A stretch of 64,000 nucleotides of DNA from Cepaea nemoralis (taxonomy: Eukaryota; Mollusca; Gastropoda; Stylommatophora; Helicidae). The notes beneath the pieces were generated by a model, which had not been told where the DNA came from, searched no databases, and was given only the letters and a program-made list of their open reading frames with translations. Shown here piece after piece: positions 20,050-31,544 of this stretch (the first letter of the stretch is position 1; each line of letters begins with the position of its first letter). Both the position numbers and the translations under genes were made by a program. The DNA is taken from positions 522,001 to 586,000 of the forward strand of contig JACEFZ010015002.1 of assembly GCA_014155875.1 (NCBI GenBank), in the 5' to 3' direction.

Positions 20050-23000
20050 TAAGGCTTGGCAGGGAAGTGACGATGTGGGGAATATGTAGTGAAATAAGAT
20101 AAGTAGGGAAGTGACGATGTGGAGAATATGTAGTGTAATAGGCTAAACAGGGAAGTGGCGATGTGGACTAAGTGTAGTGAAATAGGCTGGCCAGGGAAGT
20201 GACGATGTGGGGAATATGTAGTGAAGTAGGCTAGATAGGGAAGTGACGATGTGGGGAATATGTAGTGATATAGGCTAGATAGGGAAGTGACGATGTGGGG
20301 AATATGTAGTGTAATAGGCTAAACAGGGAAGTGGCGATGTGGACTAAGTGTAGTGAAATAGGCTGGCCAGGGAAGTGACGATGTGGGGAATATGTAGTGA
20401 AGTAGGCTAGATAGGGAAGTGACGATGTGGGGAATATGTAGTGATATAGGCTAGATAGGGAAGTGACGATGTGGGGAATATGTAGTGATATAGGCTGGCC
20501 AGGGAAGTGACGATGTGGGGAATATGTAGTGAAATAGGCTGGCCAGGGAAGTGACGATGTGGGGAATATGTAGTGAAATAAGATAAGTAGGGAAGTGACG
20601 ATGTGGAGAATATGTAGTGTAATAGGCTAAACAGGGAAGTGGCGATGTGGACTAAGTGTAGTGAAATAGGCTGGCCAGGGAAGTGACGATGTGGGGAATA
20701 TGTAGTGAAGTAGGCTAGATAGGGAAGTGACGATGTGGGGAATATGTAGTGATATAGGCTAGATAGGGAAGTGACGATGTGGGGAATATGTAGTGATATA
20801 GGCTGGCCAGGGAAGTGACGATGTGGGGAATATGTAGTGAAATAGGCTGGCCAGGGAAGTGACGATGTGGGGAATATGTAGTGAAGTAGGCTAGACAGGG
20901 AAGTGACGACGTGGGGAATATGTAGTGAAGTAAGCTAGACAGGGAAGTGACGACGTGGGGAATATGTAATGAAGTAGGCTAGACAGGGAAGTGATGATGT
21001 GGGGAATATGTAGTGAAATAGGCTGGCCAGGGAAGTGACGATGTGGGGAATATGTAGTGAAGTAGGCTAGACAGGGAAGTGACGACGTGGGGAATATGTA
21101 GTGAAATAGGCTAGACAGGGAAGTGACGATGTGGGGAATATGTAGTGAAGTAGGCTAGACAGGGAAGTGACGACGTGGGGAATATGTAGTGAAGTAGGCT
21201 AGACAGGGAAGTGACGACGTGGGTAATATGTAGTGAAGTAGGCTAGACAGGGAAGTGACGACGTGGGTAATATGTAGTGAAGTAGGCTAGACAGGGAAGT
21301 GACGATGTGGGGAATATGTAGTGAAATAGGCTAGACAGGGAAGTGACGACGTGGGGAATATGTAGTGAAGTAGGCTAGACAGGGAAGTGACGACGTGGGG
21401 AATATGTAGTGAAGTAGGCTAGACAGGGATGTGACGACGTAGGGAATATGTAGTGAAGTAGGCTAGACAGGGAAGTGACGATGTGGGGAATATGTAGTGA
21501 AATAGGCTAGGCAGGGAAGTGACGACGTGGTGAATATGTAGTGAAATAAGCTAGACAGGGAAGTGACGACTTGGGGAATATGTAATGAAATAGGCTAGAC
21601 AGGGAAGTGACGACTTGGGAAATATGTAATGAAATAGGCTAGACAAGGAATTGATGATGTGGGGAATATGTAGTTAAATAGGCTAGACAGAGAAGTGATG
21701 ATGTGGGGAATATGTAGTGAAAGTGACGATGTGGGGAATATGTAGTGAAATAGATTAGACAGGGAAGTGACGATGTAAAAACAGTGTAGTGAAATAAACT
21801 AGACAGGGAAGTGACGATGTAAACAAAATGTAGTGAAATAGAATAGACAGGGAAGTGACGATGTAAACAAAGTTTAGTGAAATAGACTAGACAGGGAAAT
21901 GACGATGTGGGGAATATGTAGTGAAAGTGACGATGTGGGGAATATGTAGTGAAATAGATTAGACAGGGAAGTGACGATGTACACAAAGTGTAGTGAAATA
22001 GACTAGACAGGGAAGTGACGATGTGGGGAATATGTAGTGAAATAGATTAGACAGGGAAGTGATGATGTGGGGAATATGTAGTGAAATATATTAGACAGGG
22101 AAGTGATGATGTGGGGAATATGTAGTGAAGTAGACTAGACAGGGAAGTGACGATGTGGGGAATATGTAGTGAAATAGACTAGACAGGGAAGTGACGATGT
22201 GGGGAATATGTCGTGAAATAGACTAGACAGGGAAGTGACGATGTGGGGAATATGTAGTGAAAAAGATTAGACAGGAAAGTGATGATGTGGGGAATATGTA
22301 GTGAAAGTGACGATGTGGGGAATATGTAGTGAAATAGATTAGACAGGGAAGTGACGATGTACACAAAGTGTAGTGACATAAACTAGACAGGGAAGTGACG
22401 ATGTGGGGAATATATAGTGAAATAGATTAGACAGGGAAGTGATGATGTGGGGAATATGTAGTGAAATAGATTAGACAGGGAAGTGACGATGTAAACAAAG
22501 TGTAGTGAAATAGACTAGACAGGGAAATGACGATGTGGGGAATATGTAGTGAAAGTGACGATGTGGGGAATATGTAGTGAAATAGATTAGACAAGGAAGT
22601 GACGATGTACACAAAGTGTAGTGAAATAGACCAGACAGGGAAGTGACGATGTGGGGAATATGTAGTGAAATAGATTAGACAGGGAAGTGATGATGTGGGG
22701 AATATGTAGTGAAATAGATTAGACAGGGAAGTGATGATATGGGGAATATGTAGTGAAATAGATTAGACAGGGAAGTGACGATGTGGGGAATATGTAGTGA
22801 AATAGACTAGAAAGGGAAGTGATGATGTGGGGAATATGTAATGAAAGTGACGATGTGAGGAATATGTAGTGAAATAGATTAGATAGGGAAGTGACGATGT
22901 ACACAAGGTGTAGTGAAATAGACTAGACAGGGAAGTGACGATGTGGGGAATATGTAGTGAAATAGACTAGACAGGGAAGTGACGATGTGGGGAATATGTA

Positions 23001-25175
23001 GTGAAATAGACTAGACAGGGAAGTGACGATGTGGGGAATATGTAGTGAAAAAGATTAGACAGGAAAGTGATGATGTGGGGAATATGTAGTGAAAGTGACG
23101 ATGTGGGAAATATGTAGTGAAATAGATTAGACAGGGAAGTGACGATGTACACAAAGTGTAGTGACATAAACTAGACAGGGAAGTGACGATGTGGGGAATA
23201 TATAGTGAAATAGATTAGACAGGGAAGTGATGATGTGGGGAATATGTAGTGAAATAGATTATACAGGGAAGTGACGATGTAAACAAAGTGTAGTGAAATA
23301 GACTAGAAAGGGAAATGACGATGTGGGGAATATGTGGTGAAAGTGACGATGTGGGGAATATGTAGTGAAATTGATTAGACAGGGAAGTGACGATGTACAC
23401 AAAGTGTAGTGAAATAGACCAGACAGGGAAGTGACGATGTGGGGAATATGTAGTGAAATAGATTAGACAAGGGAAGTGATGATGTGGGGAATATTTAGTG
23501 AAATAGATTAGACAGGGAAGTGATGATGTGGGGAATATGTAGTGAAATAGATTAGACAGGGAAGTGACGATGTGGGGAATATGTAGTGAAATAGACTAGA
23601 AAGGGAAGTGATGATGTGGGGAATATGTAATGAAAGTGACGATGTGAGGAATATGTAGTGAAATAGATTAGATAGGGAAGTGACGATGTACACAAGGTGT
23701 AGTGAAATAGACTAGACAGGGAAGTGACGATGTGGGGAATATGTAATGAAATAGACTAGACAGGAAAATGACGATGTGGGGAATATGTAGTGAAATAGAC
23801 TAGACAGGGAAGTGACGATGTGGGGAATATGTAGTGAAATAGGCTAGACAGGGAAGTGACGATGTGGGGAATATGTAGTGAAATAGACTAGACAGGGAAG
23901 TGACGATGTGGGGAATATGTAGTGAAATAGACTAGACAGAGAAGTGACGATGTGGGGAATATGTAGTGAAATAGACTAGACAGGGAAGTGACGATGTGGG
24001 GAATATGTAGTGAAATAGACTAGACAGGGAAGTGACGATGTGGGGAATATGTAGTGAAATAGACTAGACAGGGAAGTGACGATGTGGGGAATATGTAGTG
24101 AAATAGACTAGACAGGGAAGTGACGATGTGGGGAATACGTAGTGAAATAGACTAGACAGGAAGTGACGATGTGAACAAAGTGTAGTGAAATAGACTAGAC
24201 AGGGAAGTGACGATGTGGTGAATATATAGTGAAATAGACTAGACAGGGAAGTGACGATGTGAGGAATATGTAATGAAATAGACTAGACAGGGAAGTGACG
24301 ATGTACACAAAGTTTAGTGAAATAGACTAGACAGGGAAGTGACGATGTACACAAAGTGTAGTGAAATAGACTAGACAGGGAAGTGACGATGTACACAAAG
24401 TGTAGTGAAATAGATAGACAGGGAAATGACGATATGAACAAAGTGTAGTGAAATAGACTAGACAGGAAGTGACGATGCACAAAGTGTAGTGAAATAGACT
24501 AGACAGGGAAGTGACGATGGTACACAAAGTGTAGTGAAATAGACTAGACAGGGAAGTGACGATGTGTACACAAAGTGTAGTGAAATAGACTAGACGGAAG
24601 TGACGATGTGAGCAAAGTGTAGTGAAATAGACTAGACAGGGAAGTGACGATGTACATAAAGTGTAGTGAAATAGACTAGACAGGGAAGTGACGATGTGTA
24701 CAAAGTGTAGTGAAATAGACTAGACAGGGAAGTGACGATGTACACAAAGTGTAGTGAAATAGACTAGACAGGGAAGTGACGATGTGTACAAAGTGTAGTG
24801 AAATAGACTAGACAGGGAAGTGACGATGTGAACAAAGTGTAGTGAAATAGACTAGACAGGGAAGTGACGATGTGTACAAAGTGTAGTGAAATAGACTAGA
24901 CAGGGAAGTGACGATGTACACAAAGTGTAGTGAAATAGACTAGACAGGGAAGTGACAATGTGGACGTGTAGTGAAACAGGCTAGGCATGGAAGAAACGAT
25001 GTGGACGTGTGGTGAAATATGCAAGACAGGGAAGAAACTATGTGGACGTGTGGTGAAATAGGCAAGACAGGGAAGAAACTATGTGGACGTGTGGTGAAAT
25101 AGGCAAGACAGGGAAGAAACGATTTGGACTTGTGGTGAAACAGGTTATACGCCGAAAGGACGATGTGTACAAAGT
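20050..25175. repeat. 44-bp minisatellite array, about 115 units, with higher-order repeats
   Basis: Consensus unit: GAAATAGRCTAGACAGGGAA, GTGACGATGTGGGGAATATG, TAGT; the period of 44 is measured for example from 23941 to 23985. Subregions differ: GGCT-type units at 20.05-21.64 kb, GATT/GACT-type with shortened units at 21.7-24.1 kb, ACACAAAGTG-type at 24.2-24.95 kb, and roughly 41-bp GAAACTATGTGGACGTG units at the right edge. Longer periods are superimposed. The unit is not a multiple of three, so the minus-strand ORFs of 61-115 codons rotate through all frames and are artefacts. Confidence 0.97.
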
Positions 25176-25354
25176 GTAGAGAAATACAGCCCGATAGTGT
25201 GTGAGTGTCTTGAATGAATATCTTCTTGAAGATAGATTGCGAGAACGAGAAATACACACTCACGCAGATAGACAGACATACAGAAAGACACTCGTATAGA
25301 TGACGAGTTAAGTTGATGGAAAGACAGGCGGATTTATGAACTTTTGCACGCACC

Positions 25355-25355
<1 letters not shown>

Positions 25356-25410
<55 letters not shown>
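25356..25410. repeat. (TGTC)n microsatellite
   Basis: About 13 pure units, next to the right edge of the 44-bp array. Confidence 0.95.
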
Positions 25411-25411
<1 letters not shown>

Positions 25412-25854
25412 ACGAACGTACGTTTGTATGTGCCTACATACATAATCTGCCCCACTTTCTGGTTGTCACCTGATAATTGCTGCAATGTGGATGTTACTCC
25501 TCACTGATAACACTTCATGGTCGACCGGTGGGGTTCGAACCCACATTCCATTAAGTTCGGTAACACGGTACTGTAAATGACTACTGTAGTTAATACCATT
25601 GCTGTAGGCAGCTGGGACAACTTCTTTATGGACTGGTTATGAATGCTCTTTGAAGCTGAGTGTTGTAACCCTTTATTTCGGTGCACTTTCATTGAGTTTA
25701 TATGAGCCACGAAATGGGATTGAGTCTGTAGGGGTGAGCTGGGTGTAGGAAATGTTCTTCCGCCCAGGTACCACAGTATCCACTCAACAGGAATTGATTT
25801 GCCTGGATTGTGAACTCATCCCAAACTGTGATCACAGAGGGTGGTGCAAAACTA
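25411..25854. other. Unassigned; contains an isolated B-box-like palindrome
   Basis: GGGGTTCGAACCCAC at about 25530 has the RNA polymerase III B-box core on both strands, but I cannot fold a tRNA around it. It may be a SINE head remnant. No gene seen. Confidence 0.4.
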
Positions 25855-26264
25855 TCTCTCTCTTTTTAATCTCTCAATCTCTCTATCTCTTTCCCTCTCT
25901 CCCTCTTTTTCTCTAACTCTCTTTCCTTAATTTTCGTCTTTCTTTCTTTCTCTCTCTTTTCCTCACTCATTCACTCTCCAGTTTTCTTTCTCTCTGTTTC
26001 GTTTATTTTTCTTATTATGTCTTTCTCTATCTTTCTTTCAGTCTCTTTCTCTGTCTCTCTTTTTCATCTCTCTTTCTCTCTCTCTCTTGTTGCTCTTTCT
26101 TTCTCCTTCTCTATCTCTCTTCTCTTTCTTTCTCGCTCTCTCTCCCTCTCTCTCTTTCTCGCTATCTTACTCTTTCTCATTCTTTTTTCTATCTGTCTCA
26201 ATCTTTATTTCTCTATGTCTCAGTCTCTCTCTCTCACACACTCTCTCTCCCTCTCGTGCTCTCT

Positions 26265-26303
<39 letters not shown>

Positions 26304-26412
26304 CTCTCTCTCTCTCACTCTCTTTTTCTCTTAGTTTCACTTTTTCTATCCTTCTTTATTTATATCTCTTTTTCACTCTCCATCTCTCTTTCTTTCTCTC
26401 TTTCCTCTTTCT

Positions 26413-26444
<32 letters not shown>

Positions 26445-26687
26445 TGCTCTCTTATATATCTCTATTTCTATCTCTTGTACATCTCGCACGCTCTATCCTT
26501 TTCCCTTTCTCTCTTTCTCTACGTCTTACTCTTTCTATTTTCTTTATATCTCAATCTGACTTTCTCTATGTTTCAACTTCTCATTCTCTCTTATTCTCTC
26601 TCTCCCTCCCTCTCTCTCTCTCTTTTCTTTGTGTTTAAATTTGTCTCTCCTTCTTTCTTTCTCAATCTCTTTTTCTCTATCTCTCTA

Positions 26688-26722
<35 letters not shown>

Positions 26723-26755
26723 TTCTTTCTCTCTCTCTCTCTCTCTCTCCTGACT
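25855..26755. repeat. CT-rich simple-sequence tract with a (TG)n run
   Basis: Nine hundred bases of imperfect CT/CTTT repeats with a (TG)n of about 15 units at 26691-26720. The plus strand is almost purely pyrimidine, which explains the long Ser/Leu/Phe-rich open frames of 105-183 codons. Confidence 0.95.
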
Positions 26756-27239
26756 GTATCTCCCATTGGATTGAAGACACCCACCCGCTCCCCTCTCCTA
26801 AAGAAACCACGCCAAGCACTACTGTCGTCTCCTTTCCTCATCATCTACCTCTGTGCCTCCACACATCATCCATTGCTTCCAACCCTCATCTCTGTTTGCT
26901 TTTTGGCCTCCCTCTTCTTCTTTTGTCCTCTGGGTCCCAGAATAATGATTTTTTAGTTATCCCATTACTATATTTTCTCCGTGTGACCGGTATTCAGTGC
27001 CAGTACCCTTCTTCATTTCTTGATTCCCTGGATCTATCTAGTTCTCTCTCACAGCTTCGAATTTGAGGTTCTGCCATATAAGTCTAGTTCTGCCATATAT
27101 TTCTAGTTCTGCCGTTTTCTGCCATATAATTCTAGTCTTCTGTTCTATTCAGATACCGTGTAATTAATTTGTCTGGGTTATTCGTAATTGTTTTCATCGG
27201 TGTCTATGTTTCTTATCAATCTATCTTTCTTGTGTCATC
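26756..27239. other. Unassigned; short TTCTGCCATATA repeats
   Basis: The words TTCTGCCATATA and TCTAGT occur three to four times at 27068-27140. Otherwise no structure and no convincing ORF. Confidence 0.45.
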
Positions 27240-27655
27240 TACCGGCCTACCGTACCTTGCGGTTTAGGATATGGAGTTCTTGAACCTGAGGTATTAAGGC
27301 TAGTGTATCGCCGCGAACTGCACTAGTTAGGTTTTTACCCCCATCTCATCTCATCTCATCTCATTATGTTCCTCTTGTACCTTGAGGTCTCCAGGTGAAG
27401 TATAAACATCGTGAGAGTGTCCGATTATGGGCTTCATATATCGATATTCCCATGGACTCTGCTATTTCCCCCGTCCAACGTTCCTCTGTTTCCATCTGGT
27501 CTGTACATCATTGCTTGTTGTGGTATGCTGTTGACTGGTAACCTACTTACATGGCCAAACCATTGATTTTTTTGCCCCTGACAGAAATTTGAGGAATTGA
27601 ACTCGGGTCTCCCGAAAGAGAGTCCGGCGTTCTAGCCACTCGGCCAGTCACTCCT
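27240..27655 (-). mobile_element. SINE-1 copy split by an RTE-d insertion
   Basis: Right part (27579-27655) is the tRNA-like head on the minus strand: GGCCGAGTGGCTAGAAC and CCCGAGTTCAATTCC. Left part (27240-27341) is the SINE body, with CCGCGAACTGCACTAG shared with 43.1 and 54.3 kb. The two parts are separated by 27342-27568. Confidence 0.75.
27342..27568 (-). mobile_element. RTE-d 3' end nested in SINE-1
   Basis: Matches the minus strand of 42.58-42.79 kb (GTACATCATTGCTTGTTGTG, ATGGCCAAACCATT, GGGCTTCATATATCGATATT). The tail on the minus strand is GATGA-rich, (GAGAT)n-like. Flanked by TTTTTACCCC (27332-27341) and TTTTTGCCCC (27569-27578), a TSD with one mismatch. Confidence 0.8.
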
Positions 27656-27734
27656 CATCCATTTATCAGCAACTATTTATCACGTTTATGTGAATTACCA
27701 ACGCATATTACATGTAACTTGGATTCTTCGCAAA

Positions 27735-27975
27735 AGAAGTCAAGAATCGACTTCATTGCACCGGGTCTTATCCCATGCGGCTCGGTCTCTTTCCGCAGGG
27801 TGATCTGCTGAAAGCGTCGCACAAAGCTAGAACTCCGTAGCTCCAGTGACGAACCCCAAGAAAATTGCATTCGTGAACCGAGCGACGTAGCTTTGACATG
27901 AACCGAGGATCTTTGTTGCGCAAGTCGGGCGTCCTAACCATTTCCTCGCTGAGACTCCCATCGCAAAAAACATGA
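27735..27975 (-). mobile_element. SINE-2 copy
   Basis: Same body as 10375-10600: GACTTCATTGCACCGGGTCT, CGGTCTCTTTCCGCAGG, AAAGCGTCGCACAAAG, CTCCGTAGCTCCAG. The head at 27895-27960 is tRNA-like but decayed. Confidence 0.75.
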
Positions 27976-28051
27976 CACAAAAATATACAGCCGACGCTCT
28001 TTCCGTTCTTCACAAGAAACAACCATGTAGATGATGCTTTCATTGTCTTAA

Positions 28052-28365
28052 CTGATTAAGTGCCAAAGGATAGTATATCGATAAATGTGACCCCTTATTT
28101 GGAAGGTAGGAAGATATATCTCGTACTATGGTCTTGGTGTTCTTTGTTTTGAATCGCGGTATCTTCCTCAATTTCACGGGCTTGCGTGCCCAATTTGTTA
28201 CCCTTCGAAAATAAAGTTTGTTCGTTTGTTTGTTCGTTCGTTCGTTCGTTCGTTCGTTCGTTCAACGCTCTGTGAGAGGAAGTTATATTATAATACTTGT
28301 TCATTGATTGTGTACCATGTTGTCTAGTCCAAACCTATCTTTTCTTTGTCACTTCATTTTTCAAA
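28052..28365 (+). mobile_element. piggyBac-like MITE with nested SINE-7
   Basis: Starts after TTAA (28048-28051) with CTGATTAAGTGCCAAAGGAT, matching the intact copy at 52303-52484. Shared interior: CGGTATCTTCC, AATACTTGTTCATTG, GTGTACCATG, TCTAGTCCAAA. The right inverted end is eroded. SINE-7 sequence is inserted in the middle (28183-28262). Confidence 0.7.
28183..28262 (+). mobile_element. SINE-7 tail nested in the piggyBac-like MITE
   Basis: GGCTTGCGTGCCCAATTTGT, TACCCTTCGAAAATAAAGTT, then (TTCG)n to 28262. The host sequence is continuous around it when compared with 52303-52484. Confidence 0.75.
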
Positions 28366-28529
28366 TATGTTCTACATTCAAAGTGTTGTGACACTTTACA
28401 ACCAACCTATATATATATATATATGACTTCCGGTCCACAAGCATGGCGGATAGGCAGTGAAACGGTTAAGGTGTTTATGCTCGTGACTACCGTTGCATTC
28501 GCATTTTCCTCATGTTGGATTGGTAGTTT

Positions 28530-29461
28530 ACGGTTCCGTCGCCCTGCTATTGAGTTGAGTGCGTGGCGCGACGCTGTGAGCTGTGAATTTCGTGTGAAAT
28601 GCTTTTAAATCTGCCCGAGGTTGTGGAGCATGATCTGCATGTTCAGAGCAATGGCGGATGGCTATGTCCCAGAATTGACCGGTTTTTGTGCCTTATGCAG
28701 AAATGTGTGGCTGCTGGTCTTCTGGTTGACTGCCGCTTCTTTGACGATGAACTGTGCTTTCGTGGAGGACTGTTGTTTTGGCATTCTGGAGACGGCATTA
28801 TGTACAGTGAAATGTTTTTTACATCTGTCCGAGGTGTTGTGGTGTGATCTGCATGCTCAAAATGGCGTAGCTGGCTAGATAACATCTAGAAACGGAACAA
28901 CAACATCCAGAAATATCTGAATATATGGCGGCTGGTGTGTCGCAGAAGCGAGCGGTTTTCTTGCCTTATGCAGAAATGTGTGGCTGCTGGTTTTGCTAGT
29001 GACTGCCGTTTCCATCGATGATGAACTGTGTTTTCGAGGAGGACTTTTGTGTTGGCATTCTGGCGACGGCATTATGTACAGTGAGGTGTTTCTTTGCATC
29101 TGTTCGGGGTTGTTTTGTTGCGTGATCTACATTTCGGAGGAAAAATGGCGTGGTGGCTAGAAAACATCTAGAAACGGAACGGCAATATCTAGAAACGTCG
29201 AGACTTTGTGGGTGAACATCTGGTTGGGAAAGTGACTGCCAATTCCATCAGGGGTGAACTGTACTGTTCGTAGAGGACTTTTGTGGTGACATTCTGGCGG
29301 TGGCATTTTGCACAGTGTGCCTGAGCGGGCCGTTGTTTGTCGAGACTCCTGTCTTTTCCACTTTTCACATGGGGCAGTGAGGAACATTTTATGTGATATT
29401 CACTGGCACGGGAACGGAGCATAATGGGGACGACCCTTTGCTGTGATGTTGGAACCGCGAC
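28530..29461 (-). mobile_element. GGTTCC MITE with internal triplication
   Basis: Left edge ACGGTTCCGTCGCCC and right edge GTTGGAACCGCG are the family ends. Between them an internal block (TTATGCAGAAATGTGTGGCT ... GACGATGAACTGTG ... GGCATTCTGG ... GGCATTATGTACAGTGA ... GGCTAGA) is present three times, at about 28650-28900, 28925-29165 and, partly, 29165-29320. Short spacers with ACATCTAGAAACGGAAC follow copies one and two. Non-coding; the 60-103-codon ORFs are repeat shadows. Confidence 0.7.
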
Positions 29462-30318
29462 TAATGACTAATGACTAATGACTAATAATAATTTTATATA
29501 TATATATATATATATAATGGTGGTTTTGTATTTCCCCAAAACTGCAACAGCAATTGTTTATTGCGTCACGTCAGAAACACACCTCGACCATTTATTATCT
29601 CTGGCAGGTTTCCCAACAGACATCTACCCCCAGCCGATCCGCGTCAGTCTGGACAGCGTATCCTTGTAGTGGAACTAGTCAGTCCTTGTGTACATTGTAC
29701 TCATCTGAACCTCATTGTTCGCTGCATTAATGCACCGCTGAATATACAGCCAATTGCTGGGCCAGACCAGTCGACGATAGTGCAGTCATTTCCTAACATA
29801 GGGCAGTCTATGGAAATAACACGGGAATTCACGGAAAGCGTTACAAATGATCGGAATTCTATTATTGTATTCCACAATACTAATAAATATGGAAATGAAA
29901 AACAAACGTTGTGAAAACCCCCCGCGTGGCAGAATCTGTTCTTTTCAATTTATGTTGCCATTTTACAGTGCGTGTGCCCTTGCGCAAAACGTATTGATTG
30001 CTTGTTGCCAAGCTAACAATAATTTAATAATAATTTAGAATTTACCGAAAGCAAAACACTTCATGAACTGAGTGGGGTCTGGGATCATAAATGATTCACG
30101 GCTGGCGTCACTGCCCAAGTGTCATGTTCGGATAACGATATTTTAGAGCTGCCTACTTGTGACACTTCCAAGGCAGCTTCGACATCAGGTAGTCACCTCC
30201 TGGTAGATTATGTTCAATGGTCACACAGTGGAAGACAATAATACCTTAATCTCATTCACAAGTAAGCGTCGTGTTACACGTGTGTTGGTTACACCAAATG
30301 TAGTATTAGTTAGTTAGT
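29462..30318. other. Unassigned; short TAATGAC and (TA)n repeats at left
   Basis: CTAATGA repeats at 29461-29485, (TA)n at 29496-29516. A 117-codon ORF (29561-29914) has no recognisable domain and low-complexity-free sequence; it could be an exon but I have no positive evidence. Confidence 0.35.
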
Positions 30319-30727
30319 CGAGGTTCCAACTTCACGGCAAAGGGTGGCTGCATTATGCTCCGTTCCTGTGACAGTGAATATCACACAAAATGATATTCAC
30401 CGTCTCATGTGAAAATTGGAACCGATAGGAGTCTCGACAAAGCAACAGGTATACTATGCAAAATGCCACTGCCAGAAAGCCAACAAAAAATTCCTCCACG
30501 AAGCATACAGTTCATCGTCGATAAAGCGGAGGTCACTAGAAAACCAGCAGCCACACATAATTGCATAAGGCAACCCAATTAGTTCAGCGACCCACAGGCC
30601 GCCATTTTTGTGGACATGCAGTTCACGCTGCAAATAACCGCGGACAGGTGTATAAGCACTCGACACGAAATTCACAGCTCACAATGTGGATCCACACATG
30701 CAGCCCAGTAGCAGGGCGTCGGAACCA
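30319..30727 (+). mobile_element. GGTTCC MITE, complete copy
   Basis: Starts CGAGGTTCCAACTTCACGGC and ends GGCGTCGGAACC. Interior blocks GTATACTATGC, CATCGTCGAT, CCGCCATTTTTGTGGACATG and CAGTTCACG are collinear with 52684-53092. Preceded by TTAGTTAGTTAGT. Confidence 0.72.
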
Positions 30728-31544
30728 AATGTTGTATTCTTTTTCCTCATTTCCTCTGTGTCTTCACATTGCTATCGAAAAGTTATGTACAACGCAGGCC
30801 GTGTGAAATAGCCCTAAAATAGCCGCAATTGTAACACATTGCATATAAACTGGAAGAGCCGCGGTAAAGCAGACGCTGGATGCTGACATGCCGGGCCGGT
30901 CGTCGAAGGTTCACATCAGCTTCGAATCGAATGTGTTAAAATTGATAGATTGACCAGGTCGATCATGCCTAACCAGAAAATACCCTGGGACACTGAATGA
31001 AGCAAGAAGATACTAACCCCATTCGAGTACGGGTTGACTGTGACTTCCTCTAAAGGACCTGAAACTAACCGTGTTGTAACTTACTTAAGAATTTGACTAA
31101 AGGGCGGTAAGACGTAGATCTAGAAACGAAAGGGGCAATATCCAGTAACATTTTGGGAAATGATCATTTGCACCTCGATACACCGGCGGGGTATCTCTTC
31201 TGTAAATTGTATACTTACAGTATACTTGATTCTCCTCTGTGAGCTATAATTATAACCTAGACCCAACATTATTTACACTACAAATAGGGCTGCCATTTCC
31301 CCTATTCTTTTATCACTGTCTCTCGGGACCAGTGGCCATACAAGCCCTCGGCAGGGGTCTCGGTAAGCAAGCACAGTGTTATACTTGGTAATGAAATTCG
31401 TCTCCGCTGATAACGGAGGTTAGTATTCGACCAGAGTTCATGAAGCGCAGTCTGGTTTGCTGATATTGAACCAGCAATAACTGTGTGCTATTTAGAACTA
31501 TATTATCTATATGTCTGGTCGCCATTTCTTATTTTGACTGTCTA
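30728..31544. other. Unassigned sequence
   Basis: No ORF over about 60 codons with recognisable content. A segment near 30850-30950 (AAGCAGACGCTGGATGC, CGAAGGTTCACATC) might be an old tRNA-like SINE head, but is too weak to call. Confidence 0.35.

Noticed and set aside
21639..24527. Minus-strand ORFs of 61-115 codons with repeated SLFHYIFPTSS-like peptides
   Set aside because: They lie in the 44-bp satellite. The unit is not a multiple of three, so the same peptides appear in rotating frames and end wherever the phase meets a stop. They are not genes.
20050..25175. CRISPR-like array of direct repeats
   Set aside because: Repeats are head-to-tail with no unique spacers, the sequence is from an animal genome, and there are no cas genes. 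It is a minisatellite. The 62-, 46- and 33-bp arrays were rejected for the same reason.
25501..25710. Stand-alone polymerase III promoter at GGGGTTCGAACCCAC
   Set aside because: Only the palindromic B-box word is present; no A-box at suitable distance on either strand.
26017..27066. Ser/Leu/Phe-rich ORFs over the CT tract (also 39428-40072 and 59954-60448)
   Set aside because: CT-rich pyrimidine DNA cannot contain stop codons on the pyrimidine strand. No domain, no start context.
28297..29160. Several Cys/Leu-rich ORFs of 60-103 codons
   Set aside because: They fall within the triplicated GGTTCC MITE and recur in each copy of the block in whichever frame is open.
29561..29914. Possible 117-codon host exon
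   Set aside because: No motif and no homologous copy recognised. Kept only as an unassigned stretch because length alone is weak evidence.
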